Source: Neocallimastix lanati (nom. inval.)
Lineage: Eukaryota; Neocallimastigomycota; Neocallimastigomycetes; Neocallimastigales; Neocallimastigaceae
Reading direction: 5' to 3'
NCBI GenBank assembly: GCA_016946835.1
Contig: JACVTC010000036.1
Coordinates: 920,001 to 953,500 of the forward strand
DNA length: 33,500 bases
Position numbers and translations under genes: made by a program. The stretch's first letter is position 1; each line of letters starts with the position of its first letter. The notes under the pieces are model-generated. The model saw only the letters and a program-made list of their open reading frames with translations. It ran no database searches and had not been told where the DNA came from. Below, piece after piece: positions 1 through 14,600 of this stretch.

Positions 1-1258
1 AGAGCATATCTTAATATAAACAATTTTTCAGTATGAGAATATTTAATAATTTGATTATATGCTTCTCTGGTCATATCAGCATTTTGTAATTTATTGTTTA
101 AAGAAACTATTTCCTCGCTTTTAATATCAACCTTTGTGTGAATAAAGTTGGATGACTGTTCGTTCATTTGCCTACTTCAATTATTATTATAGAATGGAAG
201 ATTTTGACGAAGTAATTTTTCAAAATAAGCATTCCTATAATTTAAACGATAATTGGATATAATTTTACGATAAATCATTCCGTCAGAATATCTTAAAATA
301 CCACCAGCTATCACAATATTATTACTATTTATATATTCTATTAATTTTGGTAAAACGAATAGGTTAATTACAGGAATTCTATCCATAAGATCCATAATTC
401 TAATACAGTTGTTCTCTGAAAAGAATGTTCTTAACTTTTTATTTATTTCGATCATATATAATGGTAAAAGTTTATCTAAGTATACTGAAGAATATTGTAA
501 AGATGGAACAATACTTGTATTGCCAACTATCTCATTTCCATTAATATCTTTGAATGTAGAAGTCTCTCCATGAATATTAGCATCTATAACTATACTAGTA
601 TTGGTCATCGCTCTACTTTCACTCAGGCTTGATTCGATATCAAAAGGTTTATTCTGTTCTTTAGTAGAGAGACCGTTAGTGTTTTGAGGATCATTTAAAT
701 TAAAATGAGCATGAATCAAAGATTCAATAGAAGCGTTTTTTAATGCTTGATTAAATTTTAAAGCATCTTTATATTTATTTTCACATAAAATATACTTGCG
801 ATAGTCCACACGATACTGATATGAATCGGAACACTCTACTTCGTCATCATATGCCATGTACAAATAAACATTGACGGATCAATGATTTTCAGGAAGAGAA
901 TCATGTGAACCGACACGTCGAATACGGCCAATAATTTGATTTATTTTCTCATAATTCCAATGCGGTGTTAATACATGTAATTGCCCGACATTCATAATAT
1001 CAACACTTTCCGATACTATGTCACTTCCTAGAAGAACCTTTATCTTTGATCCATTTTGATTACTTGAATCATTAAATATATCTAAATGTTCCATCATATT
1101 TGGACAGAGCTTTTTATCTCCTGTAATAAATGTAAAATTCCAAAATTTATCTTCTCTTTCTTTTCGAATTTCCTTTAGTTCAACGAATTCGTTATCATCA
1201 TCAACATCAACATCATGATAAGAAGAAAAATGATGAGGAAGAAATAGTTTGCCATTTT
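1..1258 (-). pseudogene. Endogenous giant-virus-type SF2 helicase, C-terminal part, broken
   Basis: One reading frame runs from about 1258 down to base 1 on the minus strand and is interrupted by two in-frame TGA codons, at 879-881 and 177-179. The piece from 1097 to 879 carries helicase motif V (GSDIVSESVD) and motif VI (QIIGRIRRVGSH), followed by the acidic 'VYLYMAYDDEVE' type strand. This combination is characteristic of the Nucleocytoviricota D6/D11-type helicases (poxvirus early-transcription/NPH-I family and relatives). Walker A and the DEAD-like box are absent, so only the second RecA lobe and downstream region are present. The 863-177 stretch matches the family's C-terminal extension only loosely. 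The frame is still open at base 1, so the fragment continues outside the window. It has no introns, unlike the neighbouring genes, and ends beside a LINE tail. It is read as a decayed viral insertion with no expected activity. A cellular SF2 helicase relic is the alternative, but motif VI argues against it. The broken reading frame is described only, not restored. Confidence 0.7.
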
Positions 1259-1310
1259 AAGATTTTAATAAACATGATATCTTTTGACATATTATAATTT
1301 GTTTCATTTA

Positions 1311-2785
1311 TTTATTTTTTTTTTTTGCCGTAATAATTGCGAACTTTAATTTTACTTATATATTCATTGATTAATTATATGAATATTTTTTTAAAAGCTC
1401 AAAATTAATAAAAAAAATATATATTATTTGTTCAAATAGAACATAATAATATTTTAAATAATAATGTGAAATAATAGTAATTTTCAAAATAAAGTGTATA
1501 AATAAATTCAGGAAAAAAGTCCATATGCAAAGAACCTCATCTCCAGATTATAAGATTTCAGTTTAAAAGAATTCTTATTTCGGATTAGGCTTTGAATTGA
1601 TAATTCAAAAGAAATTATAGTCTTCTCCTTCAGAGGCATTGGTTCTGCTAGCCTGTCTTGCTGAATTTTCATCATTGATACTCCTTGGTTAGTCTGAGTT
1701 TATGCCATTAGGAATATCAATCCCTGCCAAATGCTAGTCCTCTTCCACCAAGAAGGAAGTCATGTAGTCGGTACTACGTCACATATATGTTCACACACTC
1801 ATTATTTAGAAAAATTGCTAACACTAAAACGATTTTTTTACCAATTGACCTATCCATTACTTTATCAGTAACGATAGTATTATTTTTACTATCACTAATA
1901 TTAATAATCCTATTTTCACTATCAATACTATTATTATTTTTATTAATAACACTATTGTTATAATAATCATTATTAATATTATGCATTTCATCACTACTAT
2001 TTGATTCTATATTATTCATATTTCTGATAACAGTGTTTACATTACGATTTGATATTGGACTATATTTGATAAATATAAAAAAATTTTTCATAAAGAATTT
2101 CAATATCCATTAAATATTTCATTCAAAATTCAAGGAGCAGATAGTAATTCGAAAACCATTGTTCCAATCGAGAATTACTTTTTTTTTTTTTTTTTGCTAT
2201 AACAACAAGGACATCGTTCTGGACAGTCATCTTCAATCCTACTGGCAGTTTTGGCAACACGAGCATCGGACTTACATCCACATCTGGCACGAAGTACCTA
2301 TTGGAAACCAGTATATTCAGGATACTTAAAGTTGAACTTTAAGTAGTCTCTGATTTTCTCAAATTCCTTTTTTTTTTTTTTTTTTTTTTTATAAGTCATA
2401 GCCTTGATCAATTTTTCTTGCCATATCCCAATAAAAATTTACAGTTGTTATTTTTTTTTTTGATGGAAATTTATCTAATTTATCTGCTAAAAAACTTTAT
2501 ATTCCATGCATAGTGCCTACAATATGATATATCTCAAAATAAAAATAAAGACAATACAATTCGGGTTTTTCCATTTTTTAAAACACCTTACCTGAACAAT
2601 CTCTGAGGGTTAGGAATTATGAGTATTTCGCCAATAAAGGAGGAACATTAAGTTTAGAAACACAATAAAGGGATTGTAAAGCCATTCGTATTGGAAAATT
2701 CGTCAATCTAAAATAATTATTAACTAGTGTCTCTGTACTTCTCGTTCTTTCTTTATTTGTTCCAAGTAGAGGTGTATAGTAAAAA
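1311..2785 (-). mobile_element. LINE (non-LTR retrotransposon) relic, copy 1, 5'-truncated
   Basis: On the minus strand this segment reads as the C-terminal end of a LINE ORF2. It carries a cysteine cluster (RCGCKSDARVAK..., then CPERCPCC, about 2285-2205) and an 'EQWF' segment that fits the usual ORF2 zinc-knuckle surroundings. A low-complexity Asn/Ser-rich stretch follows, and then a block reading 'FLLGGRGLAFGRD' near 1755. The reading frame is broken by stops and frameshifts, one a TAG where Trp is expected before the cysteine cluster. The minus-strand ORF at 2103-1774 is only a surviving piece of this element. The 3' UTR ends in an A-run (T-run at 1311-1326 on the plus strand), as expected of a reverse-transcribed tail. 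The reverse transcriptase and endonuclease domains are missing. It aligns over most of its length with the opposite-strand copy at 25500-27985. Confidence 0.72.
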
Positions 2786-3880
2786 TAAATATACGTCTTA
2801 AATGATTATATATATATATATTGTATATTCATTTCATATAACATAAATATTGATAAAGGTTTAAATTTTATATATTAATTTTTTAAAACTTGGTTATAAA
2901 ATTTTATTCTTCTATTCTATTCAATTCTTACAAATAAAATAATCTTTTTACTAACTACTTTTCTTATTGGAGAATAACTAATTCCTATTTTCATATGTTG
3001 ATTCTTTTTATTTTTTCTTTTCATATTGAATAGTATAACTTCTATTTAACTAAATTAAACATTCAATTTGTTAAGACAACTATATAGTTTCACAATAGTT
3101 GGTATGAAAGCAATAATTATGAAAATATTATATTAATTCTTAATAAATTATCTCTTAAATAAAAATAGTACTATAGACATTAACATTAATATTAATAAAT
3201 TTAGAAAGTGTATTAAAAATAAATAGGAATCATTTAATGATTACATAATTTAATAACTTTTTTTAATTAATATTATTAATACACCTATCATGTATTATTT
3301 ATATGTTAATATGTAATGATTATATTTACATATCATAAAAATGTTCATGTTTATTTTACATGACATTGTATTTTAAATTAATATTAATATTGTATTTTTT
3401 ATATTTTATATTTCCTTTTTTTTTTATAATAATAGATTATTTCAATTAATAACAACCAAAAAAATTCTCTTTTTAAAAAATAATAAATTAAAACAATAAT
3501 ATTTAAATGATGATGCGCCATTTATCATCATCATAAAATATATATAATGATGATACACCCTTTAAATGAAAACTATTTTAACCTGGGAATTAGTGATAAA
3601 ATGGAATATTTAATTTATCAAGGTACAAAAAAAAAAAAAAATTTTTTTTAAAAAATAATATATCCTTAATTTATGGCATGTAAATCTTTTATTATTATTA
3701 TATATATAATGCCAAAATATATAACTAATCTTTTATTTTTATAAAGTAATAAAATTTTATTTTATTTTATTTATTTATTTATTTATTTATTTATATAGTA
3801 AATATTTATTTAACTCTTCTTTATTATAAATTAATTTAAATAATTTTTTATTTATATAATAATAATTTTATTTTTTTATT

Positions 3881-3929
<49 letters not shown>

Positions 3930-4078
3930 TTTCTTTCTATAATTTATAATACAACGTTTTATATTCACTCTATCAAAATATATTAAAATTTTTAATCTAT
4001 AAATTATATATATATATATATATATAATAGACAATAGACATTATTTACTTTTTATTTAGTTATTGATTTAATCATTCA
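2786..4078. other. AT-rich intergenic region
   Basis: No coding signal on either strand. It contains homopolymer runs, an ATTT-type run near 3770-3795, an (ATT)n array at 3884-3928 and an AT alternation near 4005-4025. It separates the LINE relic from the 3' end of the TRIP4 gene. Two similar short words (ATGATGATGCGCC near 3508 and ATGATGATACACC near 3547) lie about 40 bp apart; no function is evident. Confidence 0.6.
3884..3928. repeat. (ATT)n microsatellite
   Basis: Perfect ATT repeat of about 15 units, downstream of the TRIP4 stop codon. Confidence 0.9.
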
Positions 4079-7567
<3,489 letters not shown>

Positions 7568-8382
7568 ATTTTATATTTATTATTATTATTAAATATTAAA
7601 TTATAATTATTGGTTTTTTCTTTTAAAGATTTTAAATTATTTATACATAAAAATAAAAATGTATAATATATGACATAATATAATTTATATATACATATTG
7701 TAAATTAAAAAAAAAAATAATAAAAAAAAAAAAATTAGTTATCTATATATAAATTAATGATTATATTATGAATAGATTTACTTTTAAAAAGAAAAAAAAT
7801 TCAACGGTATATATTAAATAATTATTATTATTATTATTATTTATTTTTATTTTTAAATACTTTTTGTGAATTAAAAAGTAAAAAAATAAAAATAAAAATA
7901 AAAAATAAAGGTATAAAAGTTCTATTAAAATATGTTAAGTGTTTAATGTTTAATATTTTCTAATTAAATAATAAAAAAAATATTAATATAATTTTTATGT
8001 GTGGTTTGAATTTTTAATATAAAATGTATACATTTTATACAGAAAAAATGTACTACATACAATCATTTTAATTTTTTGATTTATATAGATAGTACAAATA
8101 CTTCGAAGAATAATGTATATTAACCACATTTTAGAAAATAATAAATACTTACAAAAAAAAAAAAAAAAAAAAAACAGGACTCAAAAATAATTTGAAATAT
8201 CTTATTTATAATCGAGTCAAAGGAATAAAATATTTAGAATAATTAAAGAAAATTAAAATACAGAGGATAGAAAAATTATTTATTATTCAGTAAATTTCTT
8301 AATAAAAATCTATTAAAGAATTTTTTTTTTTATAAATATCATCATTGTCTTATAAAATTTAATAAACTAATTCAAAACGAAA
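7568..8382. promoter_or_regulatory. Shared upstream region of divergent TRIP4 and HBS1
   Basis: This is the 815-bp interval between the two ATGs. No gene is visible in it. It is very AT-rich, with a poly(A) run near 8153-8174 and a 22-bp perfect palindrome at 8018-8039. By position it must hold both 5' UTRs and promoters; no specific factor site can be named. Confidence 0.55.
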
Positions 8383-11300
8383 ATGTCCAGACATAGAAAT
8401 TTCAGAAACATTGATTATAATGGTATAAACAATAATAGTTTTTATTAATATAATATAACAAATAGTTAAAAATTTAAGATAATTGAAATATTGAATATAT
8501 ATATATTTTTTATATAAGTATATATAAAAAAAAAAAAAAATTGAAATTATAATTTTAAAATTAAATTTTATAATGAAATTCATTTATAATAAAATTTAAA
8601 TATGATATTATATACTTAAATAAATTAAATAAAATAAAATATTAATTCTTATTTATTTTTTTTTTTTTTAACTTAATAATAAATATTGATAATTTTTATT
8701 TTAACTATATGTAATATAAATAATATATATGCTTTTATTTTTTAATATATAAATATTGTACATATACATTATTCATTTAACAGATTATCTTGATGATGAT
8801 TACTATGAAGACGATTACGATGACTATGATGATGATTATGATGAAAACGAAGAAGACGATTATTATGAAGATGAAGGTTACTATTTAAAATAAAAAAAAA
8901 AAAAAAAAAAGAAAGAAAGATTATAAAAATTTAAGAAAATATTTCAATTTATAATAATGGATTTTTAATTATATACAAAAATTTACATTTTACATGTATT
9001 CTTTTATTTAACTTTAAAGACGATTATGATGAATATGATGAAGTTGCTGTAAAACCAAATAAAAATAAGGGTACTGGAGGTGCTACTAAAAAACTAGAGA
9101 AATTAAGTGTCAAAGGTTAATTTTTAAAAAATAATTTGATAATTATAGCTTATCTATATAATATATTGTAATATGGATTGCCGAATGTTTTTATTATTAT
9201 TATTATTATTATTAAATTCTTAAATAAATATCTAAAATCTTTATAGATAAAAAAGTATATACTTTAGATCAATTTCAAGAAATGAATAAAGCAAAAGCAG
9301 GTATAGTAATAAATAAATTATATTAAAAATATTTTTATAATATATATTAGAATAATAAAATATTAATGATATAATAATATAAATTAAATTATACTCTTAT
9401 ATATTTATTTTATTTTTATTATTTTTATTTTTTCTTTCATATTTATATATTATAATTATATATTTATATAATTATAATTGTTGATAATTATAATTAAAAT
9501 AATTTATTAATAAAATTATAATAATGATATTGATAATAATATTAATAGCTAATACACCACCACCAGTTAAAAAAAATAATAATAATCAAGGTTCAAAAGT
9601 CATAAGTATAAGTGTTTCAAGCTCAACTGAAATAAAAAGTGAGGTTTCTGAAAGTAAAGAAAGTCTTAACAGTCAACCTAAGAATTCAGGTGAAACTAAG
9701 AAACAGAATGTTCCAAAAGCAGCTAAATTACAAGATATTGAAACTTTAATGAAGAATGATAACAAACAATCTGGAAAAGACAGACTTAATCTTATTGTTG
9801 TTGGTATGTTCAAAATTAAAATAAATATTTATATTGATGATTAAAATTTAATTATATGTATATATATCTATTTTTATATTTATTTCTTTATTTTTGTTAT
9901 TATTGTTATTATTATTATTATTATTATTTTGTTTGTTTTTTAAAATTGATATTAATATATATATATGTATATATTATGAAATAATATATTAATAAAAAAA
10001 AAATTATTATAAATAGGTCATGTTGATGCTGGTAAGAGTACTTTAATGGGTCATCTCTTAACTTTATTAGGTGATGTTAATGAACGTACAATTCAAAAAT
10101 ATCAAAGAGATGCCGAAAAAATTGGTAAAGGTTCATTTGCTTATGCTTGGGTTTTAGATGAAACTGAAGAAGAAAGAGACAGGTAAAACTAAATACTGCA
10201 TTAAATGATATTTATTAAAGTTTTTTTATTCTTAATGTTATTAAATTTATTATTTATTTATTATTTATTATTTATTATTTATTATTTATTATTTATTATT
10301 TATTATTTATTATTTATTATTTATTATTTATTATATATTATTTATTATTGTATAATAAAATTCATTTTTATATTATATAAAAACAAATTAAAAATAATCA
10401 ATATATATATATAAATTTTATGTTAGAGGTGTTACCATGAATGTTGCTATTACCAAATTTGAAACTGAAAAAAGAGAAATTTTCCTTTTAGATTCTCCAG
10501 GTCATAAAGATTTTATTACACATATGATTACTGGTGCTTTCCAAGTAAAATAAAAAAAATAATAATAATAAAAATAAAAATAAAAATAAAAATTTATTAA
10601 TAATAATTATTTATATATGTGATAATTAATATTTATTAAAATACAATTTAATATGATTATAATTTTTAATATATCTATTATATTATATTAAATCAAATCA
10701 AATAAAATAAAATAAAATAAAATTAATAATATAATATAAAGGCTGATGCAGCTATCTTAGTTGTTAATGCAAAAACTGGTGATTTCGAAACAGGTTTTGA
10801 TGCTGGAGGTCAAACTCGTGAACACACTTTATTAATTAGAAGTCTTGGTATTCAACAACTTATTGTTGCTGTTAATAAATTAGATATTGTAAATTTTAAT
10901 TTATTTGTTTCATTATATATAATTATATATATAATATATTAATCTAATGTTTAAATATATCTATATATATTTGTTAAAAATATTTTAATAATTAATTGAA
11001 TTAACTATAATATATATATTTTTTTCTTTAAATATATAGATGAATTGGTCAATGAAAAGATTTGAAGAAATTAAAAATAGATTAATTGGTTTCCTTACAT
11101 CAACTGCTGGTTTTTCAAAGGATAATATTTCCTTTATTCCATGTAGTGGTTTGACTGGTGAAAATCTTGTTAAACGGGAAAGTGAAGCACTTAATTCATG
11201 GTATTCTGGAAATAGTTTAATAGAACAAATAGGTAAAATATAAATATAAAATATCAATATAAAAATAAATAAATAAATATATTATTATTATTATTATTAT

Positions 11301-11608
11301 AATTATATTATTATTATTTATTATTATTATTTATCATTATTATTAATTATTATAATATATTAATATATATTAATAAATTAATTCTATATTCTATATATTT
11401 ATATATATTTATATAATAGATTCTTTAGAAACCGTTACTATTAATAAAGAAATTATTAAAAAGCCATTCCGTATGGCTATTTCTGATTATTATAGTGGTG
11501 GTTTCGGTGGTGCCAATATTACTGTGAATGGTAGAATTGAATCGGGTAGTCTTCAAATTGGTCAAAATGTTTTACTTACTCCATCAAATGAATATGCTCA
11601 AGTTAAAA

Positions 11609-11668
<60 letters not shown>

Positions 11669-12528
11669 TAAAAATAATAAATTTTATAATATTAATATTT
11701 TTATGTATATATATTTAAATAAAGGTATTATGGTTAACTTTGAACCTGTAAAATATGCTATTACTGGTGATAATGTTTCCGTCGGTATCGTTGGTCCAGA
11801 TATTCTCCAATTAAGGTAATTTGATTATTTTTAAAATAGTTTTAAAATTTATAATGATAATAAAATAAAATAATAATAAAATAATAATAATAATAATAAT
11901 AATATGATAATAATAATATTTAAATGATAATATAATAATAGTAATATAAAAATAATATAAAAATAATAATATTAAAAATATAACAATAATAATAATAAAA
12001 TACTTGTTTCAAACAAAATTATAAATACAATTAATATAAATGTTAAATTATTAAAAAATTATTTGATATAAATATATATTTATATATTTATATATTTATA
12101 TATTTAATTTTAAAAATAGTTCCAAGTCTTTCCTTTCATGCTATTTAAATCCTGTTCCATATTCTAAGCGTTTCCAATGTAAAATTATTTTATTCGATAT
12201 TGATATTCCAATTACTATTGGTTTTCCAGTAAGTATTAGATAGATAGATAGATAGATAGATAGATTAATAAATTTTTGTTTTATTTTAATTTTTTAAATA
12301 AATAGTATTTTTATTAATAAAATTTTTATATATTATTTTTAATATTTTTTATTATTTTATTTTATTTTTGTTTAATTATTATTATTGATAATTATAAGGC
12401 AATTATTCATCATCAACATATTACTGAACAAATGCATTTCACAAAATTAATTCGTGCCTTTAATAAAAATGGAACAGTTGCTAAGGAAAAACCAAAGTAT
12501 ATATTTTATATATTATATTATATTATAT

Positions 12529-12566
<38 letters not shown>

Positions 12567-13054
12567 GTATACTTTCTATTTTTTTTTTATATATATATAT
12601 ATATATTTTTTAAAAAAAAAAAATTAATTAATTACAATTAGAGATTGAATATCAAATATTATTTATTAATTAATAAATTATTATTAAGAAATATTATTAA
12701 ATTCGTTATTTAAATACAAAAAATATAAAATTTGTTATTTAAATACAATATAATATAATATAATATAATATAATATTAATATTAATATTAATACTAGATA
12801 TAATATAATATGTAATACCAAATTTAAATTTATTAACAAAATACGTATAATATATTTATATGTATATTAGATGTCTTACCAAGAATTATGCCAGTGCTAT
12901 TGTTCAAATTAAACTTTCTAGTCCAATATGTGCTGAAACCTTTGCTGAAAATAAAAACTTGGGTCGTTTTGTAATACGTTCTGAAGGTAAAACCATTGCT
13001 GCTGGTATCATATTAAATATTAAGAAAAAGGGTGAACGTAAAAGCAAGAAATAA
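8383..13054 (+). CDS. HBS1: HBS1 ribosome-rescue GTPase (eEF1A/eRF3 family)
   Basis: Fourteen exons: 8383-8422, 8784-8876, 9020-9115, 9247-9300, 9549-9803, 10017-10182, 10427-10544, 10742-10888, 11040-11232, 11420-11608, 11725-11815, 12120-12228, 12399-12496 and 12871-13054. All phases close, giving 610 residues. The N-terminus [13 protein letters not shown] followed by an Asp/Tyr-rich segment is typical of HBS1. A flexible Ser/Lys-rich linker leads to the GTPase: G1 GHVDAGKST (180-188), G2 RGVTM (235-239), G3 DSPGH (257-261), G4 NKLD (319-322) and G5 CSG (358-360). Two beta-barrel domains follow, and the protein ends [13 protein letters not shown]1 delivers Dom34/Pelota to stalled or empty ribosomal A sites in no-go and non-stop decay. 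The segment [10 protein letters not shown]...[14 protein letters not shown] and the missing eRF3-type N-domain favour HBS1 over eRF3. The start ATG gives the conserved MSRHR motif. Several introns begin with or contain microsatellites. Confidence 0.95.
10246..10335. repeat. (TTTATTA)n heptanucleotide array in HBS1 intron 6
   Basis: About a dozen near-perfect TTTATTA units between the donor at 10183 and the acceptor at 10426. Confidence 0.85.
11609..11668. repeat. (AAT)n array directly at the HBS1 intron 10 donor
   Basis: The donor reads GT immediately followed by about 19 AAT units, so the microsatellite starts inside the 5' splice site. If the intron were retained, the frame would continue into poly-Asn until the stop at 11716-11718. 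Confidence 0.85.
12237..12264. repeat. (TAGA)n microsatellite in HBS1 intron 12
   Basis: About seven TAGA units beginning shortly after the GTAAGT donor at 12229. Confidence 0.9.
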
Positions 13055-13368
13055 ATAGAATAATTTAATTCCTTTCTCTCTTTCTTTTTATTAATAAATT
13101 AATAAATATAAAAAAAATTTTTTTAATATTATCAAATTTTATAAAAAATAAAATAAAATAAAATAAAATAAAATAAAATAAAATAAATAATAATAAAATC
13201 AATAAATATTATATATGTATATATACAAATAACTGTGCATATCAATATATATTCATTATTGATTTTATATATATATATATATTTTTTAAAAAAAAATTTT
13301 TTTTTTTATAGTAAAGTTTTCATTTTTTTTTAATTATGTTGGCAATGCCATAATAAACATTATTATAC

Positions 13369-13403
<35 letters not shown>

Positions 13404-13487
13404 TGCATAAATATATGTATATTTTTTATTCATTTCATTTTTAATATTTTAAATAATCCTTATAATATATTATTATCGTCATTGTTT

Positions 13488-13526
<39 letters not shown>

Positions 13527-13527
<1 letters not shown>

Positions 13528-13759
13528 ATAGTAAATAAAATAAAAATATATAATTAATAGATATTTAAAAATAAAAATAAATAAAAAAATAAAAAAAAAA
13601 TAAAAAAAATGCAGATAAAGAAATACTAATAAATAAAATATTTTTTTTGATAGTAAATAAAATAAAAATATATAATTAATAGATATTTAAAAATAAATAA
13701 AAAAATAAAAAAATAAAAAAAATACAGTAAAGAAATATTAATAAATAAAATAAACTAAT
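13527..13759. repeat. Tandem duplication, 122-bp period
   Basis: A block starting GATAGTAAATAAAATAAAAA at 13527 recurs at 13649 with the same order of words through 'AAATA(C/T)TAATAAATAAAATA'. The second copy has small differences in its A-runs. Non-coding. Confidence 0.85.
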
Positions 13760-14317
13760 ATAATCTAATGATAAAAAAAAAAAATAAATTACAATTATTA
13801 TATATTTTGGTAATGTTTTTTTTTTTTTTAAAAAAAAAAAAAAATTATTTAATATAAAAAATTATAGCAATATTCCTTCAAATTTTGGTTTAAAAGAAAG
13901 AAAAAAGTTTAATGCCTACAAAAAATATCACCTAATCTTATTTATTTTAAAAATATTGTCTCTTTTTTTTTTTTTTTTTTTATCATAATATCTTTATATC
14001 TTTAGTAATAAATATTAGATTAAAAAAAAAAAAAAAACATAATAATAAAAAAATACCAAGATTAATTTTTTATAAAATATACCACAAATTTTATAAATGT
14101 ATCACAAATTATATATAATTTATTTAATATAGTAATTAACTACAATTAAATAGATCATCTTAATTTATATATTATAAAATAAAGTTTGATTTAGAGTGTT
14201 AGAGTGTACTATAAATAAATAAATAAATAAAAATATTAATAAATTAATAAATTAAATAGATAAATAAATAGATAAATAATAAAAGATTAATAAATTGAAT
14301 TTTTAAACTTTAAAAAG

Positions 14318-14600
14318 GCCTGTCCGTTATAATAAGGTTCTAATTTAGAACGGCTAAAACTTCTTACTTAAATTATACCGCCATTTTTCAACTCTTTTCC
14401 CCTTCTTATACTTATTTGTTCTAGTAGTCTAATACTTATTGGTGTTCTTTACACTTTGACAGACTTCAATAGTCCAACTGGTAATGTCCTAAAACAAATT
14501 TTTCTTCCATGAATATTTCGTCATAGAATTTTCAAACGTTTTTAGTAGTTCTTACAGTTATATTGTATGGACGATGATCCTCTCGTTTAATCCTAGTATA
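14318..14600. other. GC-richer island, possible relic of an unidentified coding element
   Basis: This segment has visibly more G and C than the surrounding desert. On the minus strand, one frame starting near 14600 reads TRIKREDHRPYNITVRTT, then an in-frame TGA, then KFYDEIFMEEKFVLGHYQ. Further stops follow toward 14318. The base composition and the TGA in otherwise protein-like sequence resemble the decayed elements elsewhere in the window. I do not recognise the family and assign no function. Confidence 0.35.

Noticed and set aside
177-1097. TGA as a sense codon (code reassignment)
   Set aside because: All intact genes in the window use TGG for Trp and none has an internal TGA; the stops occur only in decayed elements.
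8018-8039. 22-bp perfect palindrome in the TRIP4-HBS1 upstream region, considered as an operator-like site
   Set aside because: With about 85-90% A+T, several palindromes of this length are expected by chance in the window, and it has no second copy.
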